DNA of 64,000 bases from JACCXE01 sp963718605 (GTDB lineage Bacteria > Actinomycetota > Acidimicrobiia > Acidimicrobiales > JACCXE01), in contig OY970363.1 in assembly GCA_963718605.1 (NCBI GenBank), forward strand, positions 558,001-622,000, written 5' to 3'. The notes beneath the pieces are model-generated. The model saw only the letters and a program-made list of their open reading frames with translations. It searched no databases and was not told the origin of the DNA. Below are positions 43,693 to 51,652 of the stretch, in pieces; the stretch's first letter is position 1, and each line of letters begins with the position of its first letter. Made by a program: the position numbers and the translations under genes.

Positions 43693-45242
43693 CGGTGGTG
43701 ACGACTGCCGACAGTCGCGGCGGCGGCTGGACGCTGAGGCGCCGGCTCCGCGCCGCGCTCGCCGCGCTCTCGGTAATGCTTTTGCTTGCGGGGCTCGCGC
43801 TCGTATTGGCGCTCGGGCAGGCGGACCGAGCGGTGTCGAACCAAACGCAGCGAACCTTCCCGGCTCGCCGCGCCGCCAGCCAACTGTTGACCTCGCTGGT
43901 CGATCAGGAGACGGGCCTGCGCGGCTACGCCCTCACCGGCGACAAGCAGTTCCTCGAGCCCTATCGACAAGGGCTCGTCGACGAGCAGGCGAAACGGGCC
44001 GAGCTCGAGCGCTACATCCGGCCCACTGACGACGCCCGCATTGCTCTCGTCACCGTGGACGCGGCGATCACGGCCTGGCGCGATCAGTACGCCTCACTGC
44101 AGACCGCCGGGGTAAACACGGAGGGCGCGGCCAGCACGATCCGATTCGGCAAGCAACTCTTCGAGCGAGTGCGGGAGACCTTCGGCGCTTTGGATGTTCA
44201 GCTTGGGCGTGACGTCACCGCGTCCCGTCGGCAGGCCGACCACAACCGTCAACTCGTCCAAGTGGTGCTCGCCTTGATGGCCGTGGCCGTCGCCGGTGCG
44301 GTTGTCGGGCTGGAACGCGCGCTACAAACGTCGGTCCTTCATCCGCTGCGGCGGCTAGCCGGGCAGGTCGAGGTCGTGTCGCATGGAAGCCACACCACCC
44401 CGATCCGACCTGACGGGCCGCCCGACATTCGCGACATGGGCGCTGGCGTCGAGTCGATGCGCGTCGAACTCGTCACCGCGCTGGCGGAGATCGAGGAACA
44501 GCAGCGGAGCCTCGAGCGCAGGGCGGCCGAGCTCGCCCGCTCCAACGCGGACCTCGAGCAGTTCGCGTACGTCGCGTCGCACGACCTGCAGGAACCGCTG
44601 CGCAAGGTCGCCAGCTTTTGTCAACTGCTCGAAAAACGCTACGGCGGCCAGCTCGACGAGCGCGCCGACCAGTACATTGCGTTTGCGGTCGACGGGGCGC
44701 GACGCATGCAACTGCTAATCAACGACCTGCTCACCTTCAGCCGCGTGGGGCGTACCAGTGAAGGGTTCGGGCCGGTGGATCTGACGGCCACGGTGACGAA
44801 GGCCTGGGACGCGTTGGACACGCAGGTGCAGTTGTCCGGCGGCGAACTCCGCCTCGACATGGACACCAGCGCGCCAACAGTCCTCGGGGATCGTTCGCTG
44901 CTGCAGATGCTGCTCACCAACCTCCTCGGCAACGCGTTGAAGTACCGCCGCGAGGACGTCGCGCCGATCGTGCAAGTCAGCACCCGTGCCGAGACGACGC
45001 TCCTGCGTGTCCACGTCGCCGACAACGGCATCGGAATCCCCGACGAGTACGCCGACAAAGTGTTCGTTATTTTTCAGCGCCTGCACGCCCGCGAAGACTA
45101 CGAGGGCACCGGCATCGGACTCGCGCTGGCGAAGAAGGTCGTCGAGTTCCACGGCGGCACCATTGAGTTGCTCCCCTCGCCTCTCGGGGGCGCCTGCGTT
45201 TCCTTCACCCTTCCTCTCGTCGAAAGCGCCGCCCATGCCTGA
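43683..45242 (+). CDS. CHASE3-type sensor histidine kinase
   Basis: 519 residues if translation begins at the GTG at 43683; GTGs at 43695 and 43698, just past the upstream stop, are alternatives. First membrane helix LAALSVMLLLAGLALVLAL; CHASE3 outer domain (QTQRTFPARRAASQLLTSLVDQ, ETGLRGYALTGDKQFLEPYR); second helix VVLALMAVAVAGAVVGL; HAMP; coiled linker. HisKA has YVASHDLQEPLRKVASF (phospho-His). HATPase has NLLGNALKYR, VADNGIGIPDEY and GTGIGLALAKKVVEFHGG. The SHDLQEPL type pairs with CheY-like single-domain regulators, and one is encoded in the next gene. Confidence 0.93.
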   Translation: MALTVVTTADSRGGGWTLRRRLRAALAALSVMLLLAGLALVLALGQADRAVSNQTQRTFPARRAASQLLTSLVDQETGLRGYALTGDKQFLEPYRQGLVDEQAKRAELERYIRPTDDARIALVTVDAAITAWRDQYASLQTAGVNTEGAASTIRFGKQLFERVRETFGALDVQLGRDVTASRRQADHNRQLVQVVLALMAVAVAGAVVGLERALQTSVLHPLRRLAGQVEVVSHGSHTTPIRPDGPPDIRDMGAGVESMRVELVTALAEIEEQQRSLERRAAELARSNADLEQFAYVASHDLQEPLRKVASFCQLLEKRYGGQLDERADQYIAFAVDGARRMQLLINDLLTFSRVGRTSEGFGPVDLTATVTKAWDALDTQVQLSGGELRLDMDTSAPTVLGDRSLLQMLLTNLLGNALKYRREDVAPIVQVSTRAETTLLRVHVADNGIGIPDEYADKVFVIFQRLHAREDYEGTGIGLALAKKVVEFHGGTIELLPSPLGGACVSFTLPLVESAAHA

Positions 45243-45681
45243 GCCCGACCGGTCCCGCCCCATCGAAGTGCTGCTCGTCGAGGACGACCCCGGCGACGTG
45301 CTCATGACGCAGGAAGCCTTCGCGGATTACAAGATCGCCAACCGGTTGTCCGTCGTCACGAACGGCGAAGACGCGATCGCCTACATGCGCAAGCGGGGTC
45401 GGTTCGCCGACGTGCCCACACCCGACCTCGTGCTCCTCGACCTCAACCTGCCGCGACGCAACGGCCGCGAGGTCTTGCGCGAGATCAAGGAGGACCCTGA
45501 TCTCCGCCGCGTCCCCGTGGTCGTCCTGACAACCTCAGAGGCGGAGGAGGACGTGCTTGCCTCGTACCTGCTTCACGCCAACGCCTACGTCCGCAAACCG
45601 GTCGACTTCGAACAGTTCGTCGCCGCAGTCCGCGCCATCGACGACTTCTTCATCACCGTCGTCCGGCTCCCCTCCCGATAA
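45235..45681 (+). CDS. Single-domain response regulator (Rcp1/CheY-like)
   Basis: 148 residues, receiver domain only: IEVLLVEDDPGDVLMTQEAF (acid pocket), VLLDLNLPRRNGREVL (phospho-Asp), VVVLTTSEAEEDV (switch Thr) and AYVRKPVDFEQF (Lys). The insertion with KRGRFADVPTPD is the hallmark of the Rcp1 group, regulators that serve phytochrome-type and SHDLQEPL kinases. It overlaps the kinase gene by 8 bases and is followed 11 bases later by the solute-binding lipoprotein. With no output domain it must act through a partner, possibly by competing with the upstream receiver-phosphatase. Confidence 0.95.
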   Translation: MPEPDRSRPIEVLLVEDDPGDVLMTQEAFADYKIANRLSVVTNGEDAIAYMRKRGRFADVPTPDLVLLDLNLPRRNGREVLREIKEDPDLRRVPVVVLTTSEAEEDVLASYLLHANAYVRKPVDFEQFVAAVRAIDDFFITVVRLPSR

Positions 45682-45692
45682 GGACGGTCCAG

Positions 45693-46835
45693 TTGTCATC
45701 TGTTTCGCGAAGAGATGTCCTGAAGCTCGGCGCGCTCGGCGCCGCTGGTCTCCTGGCCGCCTGTAACAGCAAGAACGATTCGCCGGCGACGCTCGACCCG
45801 AACTCGCTCAAACGCTTCAAGTCGAACGCCGCGAAAGGGAGTGCCACCGGTTTGGCCGCGCGGGTCGCGTGGGCTTCCACCGCTGACTCCGAGTTTTTCC
45901 TGGCGTTGGGCCGCGGCATGCAACAGGCAGCGACTGACCGCGACGTCGAGTACGTCACCGCCACCTCGGGAAACGACCCGGCCAGGCACGTTGATCAGAT
46001 GAACGCGTTCCTTCAGAAGGGTGTGGGGGCGCTGGCCATGCAGCCACTCAACCCGGACGCAGACAGCCTCGTGCTCCAGCGGGCCATCGACAAGGGCGTG
46101 TGCGCGCAAGGCATCATCACCGCGCCGAGCACGATGCAGGTCGTCGCGAACCAGTACCAAATTGGCTTCGACCAAGGAAAGGCCGCCGCCGACTACGTCA
46201 CCGCACACCTCGGCGGCGAGGCCGAAGCGATCTACTTCAACCTGGACACCGCGTCGCCGCAACTCAAGATCCGCCACCGCGGTGTCCTCGCCGGCCTCAA
46301 GACTGGCGGCGAGGGCATCAAGGTCGTAAGCGATCTGACCGTGGCCGACATCAGCACGACGTCGGGATTCAACACGATGATGAGTGCGCTGCAGACGCAC
46401 AACGACATCAAGGTCGTGCTGGGTGGCGACACCATCGTGGTCGGCGCGTTCAAAGCATTGAAGGACAGCGGGAAGCTCACCGACGACATGTTCCTGTCCG
46501 GCGTCGACGGCGACAGAGAAGCGCTTGATCTGATCAAGGCCGGCGGCGCGTACAAGCAGAGCATCGCCTTCGCCTGGACGCTGATGGGTTACGGGTTGGG
46601 TCAGTTCGGCGCCGACTGGATCGAGGGCAAGGAAGTGCCCCGCGTGCTCGTCGCCAATGGCGTCAACCTGGACTCCGCGAGCGCGGTGAGCCGGTTCGAG
46701 GCTGCGAGCGCGGACCCCGCGAGCGTGTTCAAGGAGCGTCGCAAGTACGAGGAATACCTGCCCTTGTACGGCAACGTCAGCTACGCCACGCGCCACACGT
46801 ACTGGACCTCGGCGGTCGATCCCCCGACCAGTTAG
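45693..46835 (+). CDS. Periplasmic sugar-binding-type lipoprotein (orphan ABC solute-binding protein)
   Basis: 380 residues from a TTG at 45693 with GGACGG upstream. The N-terminus has a Tat-like SRRDVLK followed by LGALGAAGLLAAC, a lipobox, so the mature protein is an outward lipoprotein. The rest is a type I periplasmic-binding fold: FFLALGRGMQQAATDRDVEYV, MQPLNPDADSLVLQRAIDKGV and MMSALQTHNDIKVVLGGDTIVVGAFKAL, close to the ribose/xylose/inositol-binding group. No permease or ATPase gene is nearby. It is instead the last gene of the receiver-phosphatase/kinase/receiver operon, so it may deliver a sugar signal to the CHASE3 sensor. Confidence 0.88.
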   Translation: MSSVSRRDVLKLGALGAAGLLAACNSKNDSPATLDPNSLKRFKSNAAKGSATGLAARVAWASTADSEFFLALGRGMQQAATDRDVEYVTATSGNDPARHVDQMNAFLQKGVGALAMQPLNPDADSLVLQRAIDKGVCAQGIITAPSTMQVVANQYQIGFDQGKAAADYVTAHLGGEAEAIYFNLDTASPQLKIRHRGVLAGLKTGGEGIKVVSDLTVADISTTSGFNTMMSALQTHNDIKVVLGGDTIVVGAFKALKDSGKLTDDMFLSGVDGDREALDLIKAGGAYKQSIAFAWTLMGYGLGQFGADWIEGKEVPRVLVANGVNLDSASAVSRFEAASADPASVFKERRKYEEYLPLYGNVSYATRHTYWTSAVDPPTS

Positions 46836-47851
46836 ACAGGTTCTTCGACACGCCCGTCGAGGTGGCGGGCGAAGCGGCCGCGCTCCCGACCGTGCGTCGG
46901 TCCGTCCTCGGGCCAGGGCCATCCGCCGAACTGCGTCTCGCGGTAGTCGAGAAACGCTTGCTCGATCTCGTCCTTGGTATTCATGACGAACGGACCGTAC
47001 TGAGCAACCGGCTCGCCCAGCGGCCGTCCTTGCAGCACGAGGATCTCGACCTCACGCTCACCGGCGCGCAGCGCGATGTCGGCCGTGGGGTCGACCACGA
47101 CGCCGGTGTCGACACTCACAACAGTGCCGGCGACATCGACCGTGTCACCCTCGAACACGTAGAGCACGCGCGCGGTTTCGGGGCCGGCCGCGGCGGGCAA
47201 CGTCCATCCGGCACCGGCGTCAAGCCGGATGTGGATGATCGCGACGTCGGCATCCGCGTGCGATGCATAGGAATTGGGTGGCGGGGGCAGCGCAACCGCG
47301 TCTCGCAGGGCACCGGCAATCACCGTGATCTCGGCGCCGTCTTCCCGCACGACCGGCATGTCGCCATCCCAGAACATCGTGAAGTACGGGTCCACCATCT
47401 TGTCGGCCGCGGGCAGGTTCAACCAGATCTGGAACAACTCGAGTGGGTTCGCGCTCGACCGGTCGAGCAGCGGGAACATCTCGGCATGGACGATGCCGCG
47501 CCCCGCGGTGAGCCACTGCACGTCACCGCGACCGAAGCGCGCCGCAGCGCCGAGTGAGTCCGAGTGGTCGATCAGGCCCTTGCGGATGAACGTCACCGTC
47601 TCGAACCCGCGGTGGGGGTGTTGCGGGAACCCGGGCACGACGAGGCCGTGGTACATGCTCCAGCCGTCCTGGCCCGAGAAGTCCATGCCCAACTCGCGGT
47701 CATCGACCGGGACTGCAGGCGCGAGCACGTCGTCGCCCGCCGGGTAGTCATCGTCGTGGTGGGCGCAAAACAGGAACGGGTCGATCGTCGGCCAGCGCGC
47801 GCCGAGCGCGACGGTCTGACGGACGGAACTAGTGGTCGTGTGCGCGGTCAT
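46832..47851 (-). CDS. Pirin-family protein
   Basis: 339 residues. Two cupin barrels; the N-terminal one carries the pirin motif FPQHPHRGFETVTFIRKG with the metal-ligand histidines and GRGDVQWLTAGRGIVHAEMF. The C-terminal pirin domain has VEILVLQGRPLGEPVAQYGPFVMNT. Bacterial pirins are Fe-dependent and include quercetin 2,3-dioxygenases and redox regulators. The C-terminal 30 residues (WPWPEDGPTHGRERGRFA) are longer than in YhaK-type members. A 12-base palindrome lies 16 bases before the ATG. The 3' end overlaps the binding-protein gene by four bases in the convergent direction. Confidence 0.93.
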   Translation of the reverse strand: MTAHTTTSSVRQTVALGARWPTIDPFLFCAHHDDDYPAGDDVLAPAVPVDDRELGMDFSGQDGWSMYHGLVVPGFPQHPHRGFETVTFIRKGLIDHSDSLGAAARFGRGDVQWLTAGRGIVHAEMFPLLDRSSANPLELFQIWLNLPAADKMVDPYFTMFWDGDMPVVREDGAEITVIAGALRDAVALPPPPNSYASHADADVAIIHIRLDAGAGWTLPAAAGPETARVLYVFEGDTVDVAGTVVSVDTGVVVDPTADIALRAGEREVEILVLQGRPLGEPVAQYGPFVMNTKDEIEQAFLDYRETQFGGWPWPEDGPTHGRERGRFARHLDGRVEEPV

Positions 47852-47867
47852 GGCCCTTGAAACATAG

Positions 47868-47879
47868 TTGCGCGCGCAA
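47868..47879. promoter_or_regulatory. 12-base palindrome upstream of pirin gene
   Basis: TTGCGCGCGCAA is perfectly symmetrical and is flanked on the pirin coding strand by ACTATG on one side. It resembles the TAGTTGCGCGCGCAACTA-type sites of MarR-family repressors, with only one full half-site. It lies 16 bases before the pirin ATG at 47851. No such repressor gene is in the window. Confidence 0.45.
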
Positions 47880-47894
47880 ACATTCCGCCACGCA

Positions 47895-48365
47895 CTAGCT
47901 GTCCGGCCCGATCTGCGGCAGGACGCCTTTCATCGTGCGGTCCCACTCGTTGATGCCGCACTGGTCGGCTCGCTGAAAGGTCGTTTCGATGTCGCGTCCC
48001 TGTAGCCGCCCGGTTGCGCGCGCCGTTACCTGTGCATCGGCGGGCGTTGGGCACGAGACCTTCGTCGCGATTAAACGATCGACGACGGCCGGGTCGGAGA
48101 GGCGCGTGCAGACGGTGTCGCGGTCGACACCGTCGAACAGCTTGTTCGCGACGATCGGGAATCCTGGTCCGCCGCAGGTGATCTCGAGACGGCCGCCGTC
48201 CAAGCCCCATCCGGTGAACGTGAACGCAACGTGGTCGGTCGACGCGTCAGCGATCGTCGTGCTCGTTCCGGCGGTCGCGCGCGTGTTGTCATCGGTGCTG
48301 TTCCCGCACGCGGTCAGCGCTGCTGTCGCCGCGATCAACGCCGGGACGATTCGCATTGCGCGCAT
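47895..48365 (-). CDS. Small secreted lipoprotein, unknown function
   Basis: 156 residues. Signal with lipobox: RIVPALIAATAALTAC, then a Thr/Ser/Asp-rich linker. The mature domain has four cysteines (LEITCGGPGF, DTVCTRL, VSCPTPADA, DQCGINEWD), probably two disulfides. No family is recognised; small actinobacterial lipoproteins with this layout are often envelope proteins. An ATG at 48356 (MRIV) is an equal start candidate. It is transcribed in the same direction as the pirin gene downstream and the methyltransferase upstream. Confidence 0.7.
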   Translation of the reverse strand: MRAMRIVPALIAATAALTACGNSTDDNTRATAGTSTTIADASTDHVAFTFTGWGLDGGRLEITCGGPGFPIVANKLFDGVDRDTVCTRLSDPAVVDRLIATKVSCPTPADAQVTARATGRLQGRDIETTFQRADQCGINEWDRTMKGVLPQIGPDS

Positions 48366-48389
48366 GCCCTCGACGCTATCTGGGTCCCG

Positions 48390-49109
48390 TCAGCCGGCTG
48401 GCTTTGTTCCGACGAAGAGGCCGCGCCCGTGCGGTCCGCCGTCGAGTCGCTCGGCCGTGAGGCCCGCGCCGCGGAATTCGTCGAGGTACTCCTGAGCGGT
48501 GAACAGACCGAGTTCGTAGTCCTCCACGATGTAGTCCGCCGAGCCGGCGGAGACGATCGTCCAGTGGAGGGTGAACGTGCTGATGCGTCCTTGCACGCCG
48601 TTCCGCGATGCCCGCGCCACGGCGATGCGCTCGTCCTTGGCCGCCTCTGCCGTCACGTACGGCACCTTCCAGTCCTTAGGCTCGAGCCATGGCTCGACGA
48701 TGAGGACGCCGCCCGGAGCGAGCTGAGCCGCCATGTTTCCGAGCGCGGCCCGCAGATCCTCGACCGTCAGCATCGAGCCGATCGCACTGAACATGCAGGT
48801 AACCACGTCGAAGGTTCTGTCGAAGCTGAATGTGCGCATGTCCCCGAGACGGAGGTCGACACCGTCCAAACGCGTCGCGGCGCGCTCGAGCATCGGCGCG
48901 CTGAGGTCGACACCCGCGACCTCAGCGAACATCTCGCGGAACGCCACGAGGTGAAGACCGGTGCCGCAGGCAACGTCGAGCAACGACGCGGCGTTGGGGC
49001 AGCGTTCGCGGACCAGCGCGGCGAGATGCTCGGCGTCGTGCGGGTACGAGTGGCCGCGGGCTTTCTGGATCAGGTCGTACGCCTCAGCGGTTCGCTCGTA
49101 GGGCTCCAT
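48390..49109 (-). CDS. Class I SAM-dependent methyltransferase
   Basis: 239 residues. It opens with YERTAEAYDLIQKARGHSYPHDAEHL, then motif I SLLDVACGTGLHLVAF, motif post-I VAGVDLSAPMLERAA, RLGDMRTFSFDRTFDVVTCMFSAIGSM and LAPGGVLIVEPWLEP. The KDWKVPYVTAEAAKDERIAVAR region is typical of desosamine/TDP-amino-sugar N-methyltransferase-like proteins, but sugar-nucleotide genes are absent, so the substrate is open. The second HNH element begins 25 bases past its ATG on the other strand. Confidence 0.9.
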   Translation of the reverse strand: MEPYERTAEAYDLIQKARGHSYPHDAEHLAALVRERCPNAASLLDVACGTGLHLVAFREMFAEVAGVDLSAPMLERAATRLDGVDLRLGDMRTFSFDRTFDVVTCMFSAIGSMLTVEDLRAALGNMAAQLAPGGVLIVEPWLEPKDWKVPYVTAEAAKDERIAVARASRNGVQGRISTFTLHWTIVSAGSADYIVEDYELGLFTAQEYLDEFRGAGLTAERLDGGPHGRGLFVGTKPAG

Positions 49110-49133
49110 CCGCCGAGGCTAGGGAGAGAGCGT

Positions 49134-50376
49134 CGCGCGCCACCTCGAAATTTCTTGATATTGGGTCTTGCCGAACGGGTGTTCGAGTGGTTGAGTCGTA
49201 GTTGTGAACGACAGATTGGTGAGCGCGCTGCGCCAGCTGGTTGAGCGAAAGGCTGATGAGTTCGAGCCGGGTTTGCTTAGCCTGCTCACCGCCGAGAAGG
49301 CGGTGGCGGAGTGGGCCGCGATCGAACGTGTCGCGTGTGCCGCGAAGTTGCGGGCGGCGGCGCGGGCCGCAGAGATCGGTTTGGACGCCGAGCAGGCCGT
49401 GGCGAACGCGTCGGGTGTCACGGCGGGTCAGGCCCGACGCCAGACGAAGTTGGCGTCGAAGCTGAAGGGCAAGTCCCAGACGGCTGCCGCGTTCAACCAG
49501 GGGCAGGTGTCGGTGACCGAGGCGAACGCGATCGCCGACGCGGTCGACGTCGCGCCGCACGCGGAGGCGGCGCTGCTCGAGTTTGCGGCGCGTAACTCCT
49601 CCGCGTCGGATCTGTTGAACGAGTGTGAACGCGTCAAGCGTGACGCGATGGACGCCGACGGCACGTTGGCCGACCAGCAACGGGCGGCGCGGTCGGTGCG
49701 GACCTGGAACGACGGCATGGGCATGGCCTGTGGCACGTGGAAACTCGAACCGGTCGCCGGCGCCAAATGGAACGCCGAGCTCGAACGCCTCGCTGATCGC
49801 ATGTTCCGCGCCCAGGTCCAGGCCAAAGGCGGCGTCGACACCCAAGAACAACGCATGGCCGACGCCCTAGTCGAAGTACTCGGCTCCGCCGCGGCCAACG
49901 GCTCAGCGAAGCGACGCGGGCCGCGGACCATGGTGCAGTTGCTGGTCACGAAGGCGGCGGTGGAACGCGGCTACCTCGAAGCCGGTGAGAAATGCGAGAC
50001 CGCGGCCGGCAAACCCATACCAATCGGCGCCGTCGACGTCGCGTTGCTCGACCCCGACACCAAAGTCCAAGAAGTCATCTTCAACGAAGTCGACGTGCAA
50101 TCCATCATCTCGCACAAGCGCTACAGACCGGCCCGATTACGCGACGCGCTCGCGGCGCGCGGACTCGTGTGCGCCGTGACCGGCTGCGGACGAACCAAAG
50201 GCCTCGAAGCCGACCACACCGACGACTTCGCCAAAGGCGGCCCCACCTGCGCAGCCAACCTTAAATGGCACTGCCACTACCACCACGACCTCAAAACCCG
50301 CGGCCTCTACACGTGGATCAAAGACGAAAACGGCATCGACCAATGGGTGCGCGTCCCGCGCTCCGCGCGCGAGTGA
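49134..50376 (+). repeat. HNH repeat element, copy 2
   Basis: Second copy of the 12559-13800 element, about 1,243 bases. The 33-base leader (49145-49177) is identical. The next 50 bases diverge and contain one extra base relative to copy 1, which breaks the leader reading frame. Some blocks, such as 50170-50350, are almost or fully identical while 49870-50060 differs more, a mosaic that suggests gene conversion between the copies. Confidence 0.8.
49204..50376 (+). CDS. DUF222/13E12-type HNH endonuclease-like protein, copy 2
   Basis: 390 residues, same length as copy 1. It begins with a GTG (NDRLVSALRQLVERKADEF). The helical DUF222 region and the C-terminal HNH segment CAVTGCGRTKGLEADHTDDF with CAANLKWHCHYHHDLK are intact, so both copies look functional. 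Coding-strand composition switches in the middle: the first half is G-rich, the last third rich in C and A. No ribosome-binding site is obvious. Confidence 0.88.
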   Translation: MNDRLVSALRQLVERKADEFEPGLLSLLTAEKAVAEWAAIERVACAAKLRAAARAAEIGLDAEQAVANASGVTAGQARRQTKLASKLKGKSQTAAAFNQGQVSVTEANAIADAVDVAPHAEAALLEFAARNSSASDLLNECERVKRDAMDADGTLADQQRAARSVRTWNDGMGMACGTWKLEPVAGAKWNAELERLADRMFRAQVQAKGGVDTQEQRMADALVEVLGSAAANGSAKRRGPRTMVQLLVTKAAVERGYLEAGEKCETAAGKPIPIGAVDVALLDPDTKVQEVIFNEVDVQSIISHKRYRPARLRDALAARGLVCAVTGCGRTKGLEADHTDDFAKGGPTCAANLKWHCHYHHDLKTRGLYTWIKDENGIDQWVRVPRSARE

Positions 50377-50435
50377 ACGCGTGCGCGGAGCCGACGTAGC
50401 GCCGAAAGAGTGAGTCTGGGGCTGCGTTCTCTAGC

Positions 50436-51071
50436 GTGGGTGCCGTGGCGATCTCGGCGGTTCTCTTCGATCTCACTGGTGTGCTCACGACCTCGCCGTG
50501 GCCGAACTTGATCGCGGCCGCCGGCGGCAACGTCGAGATGCTCGTGGGCTCGTACCACGAGGACGGCGATCATCCGTGGCATCGACTGGAGCGGGGCGAG
50601 ATCGGGTTCGGCGAGTGGTTCGAGGCCGTCAACGCGCTGGCCGCCGACGCCGGCGTCGAACTCGATCTCTCGCCGTTGGCGGCGCTGCGCGACGAGATGG
50701 TTGTCTATCCGCAGATGGTCGAACGCGTCGCCCAGCTCCGGCGCGACGGATTCAAGACGGCGCTCGTTACCAACAACGTGCGCGAGGGATCGAAGATGTG
50801 GCGCAGCCTCATGCCGGTGGACGACTTGTTCGACGTAGTGATCGACTCGTCTGAAGTCGGTATCCGCAAGCCGAACCGCGCGATCTTCGACTTGGCTCTC
50901 AATGAGCTTGGGGTGAGCGAGCCGGAGTCCGCGGTGTTCCTCGACGATCTCGATAGCAACGTCGCCGCGGCACGCGGGATCGGAATGCACGCCATCCTCG
51001 TCGGCGACCCTCCCGACCCCGCGCTCGCGGAACTCGACGCGCTGACTCGGGCGTTGAAGCCGCGCGACTAG
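50436..51071 (+). CDS. HAD-superfamily hydrolase with an altered nucleophile motif
   Basis: 211 residues (a GTG at 50445 is the alternative start). HAD layout: motif I SAVLFDLTGVLTTSPW, motif II ALVTNNVREG, motif III Lys in VGIRKPNRAIFDLAL, motif IV AVFLDDLDSNVAAARGIGM. In motif I the second Asp of D-x-D, the general acid of phosphatases, is Thr (D-L-T). Related actinobacterial HADs with D-F-G at this place sit close to the epoxide-hydrolase N-domain and acyl-CoA dehydrogenase 10 groups, so a changed or lost phosphatase reaction is likely. It converges with the broken membrane-protein gene. Confidence 0.82.
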   Translation: MGAVAISAVLFDLTGVLTTSPWPNLIAAAGGNVEMLVGSYHEDGDHPWHRLERGEIGFGEWFEAVNALAADAGVELDLSPLAALRDEMVVYPQMVERVAQLRRDGFKTALVTNNVREGSKMWRSLMPVDDLFDVVIDSSEVGIRKPNRAIFDLALNELGVSEPESAVFLDDLDSNVAAARGIGMHAILVGDPPDPALAELDALTRALKPRD

Positions 51072-51567
51072 ACGCGGCCGTATGAAGCGTGGTCATCGTC
51101 GTCATGACGGCTGGCCAGGCCGATGCCGAGTACCAGCGTCTGCAGCGCCGCCGTGGCAATGCCGAGGATCAAGCCGATCTCCACGCCGATTCGGTCGCCT
51201 ACCTCTGGGCTGATCGCGCCCTTACCGAGGAACACGCCGATGGCGATCAGCAGGCTGGCGGCGGCCAAACCCGTGGGAATCGCGCTCGGAACGCCGCGAC
51301 CAGGCCGGCGCTCCATGGCACGAACAGCGCGATCAGGCCGGCCGCGAGAGACAAGCCGATGATCGCCGTCGTCGGCATTTGCAGTGCGAAACCGGAGAAC
51401 TTCACCTGTTGCTTGTTTCCGTCAACGCTCAACCATCGCAAGAATCCAAAGCCAAACATCAAGAGCCCGAGCAGGCCTCCGAGCATGGACAACGAGCGTT
51501 CGCGCTTCGTCGTAGGTGACTCGCGGATGATGACCGACTCCTGCCGAACCGAACCAGTTGTAGCCAT
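51068..51567 (-). pseudogene. Four-helix membrane protein, frameshifted near 51285-51300
   Basis: The ATG at 51567 has an excellent AAGGAG 7 bases upstream. The first frame gives MATTGSVRQESVIIRESPT, two membrane helices (SMLGGLLGLLMFGFGFLRWL, AIIGLSLAAGLIALFVPW) and then WSAGLVAAFRARFPRVWPPP before a stop at 51247. One frame over, SAIPTGLAAASLLIAIGVFLG and VGVEIGLILGIATAALQTLVLGIGLASR supply two more helices and end at 51068. Together they make a normal protein of about 165 residues. The shift lies near 51285-51300. It is either a recent mutation or a sequence error. The function is unknown. Confidence 0.72.
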
Positions 51568-51652
51568 AACGATCTCCTTAGTAGGTGCCGCACTGTTTGC
51601 GGATCGGGGCCGTCGTACCCACGCGCGCCCGGCCGATGCATAAGTTTTGGTC

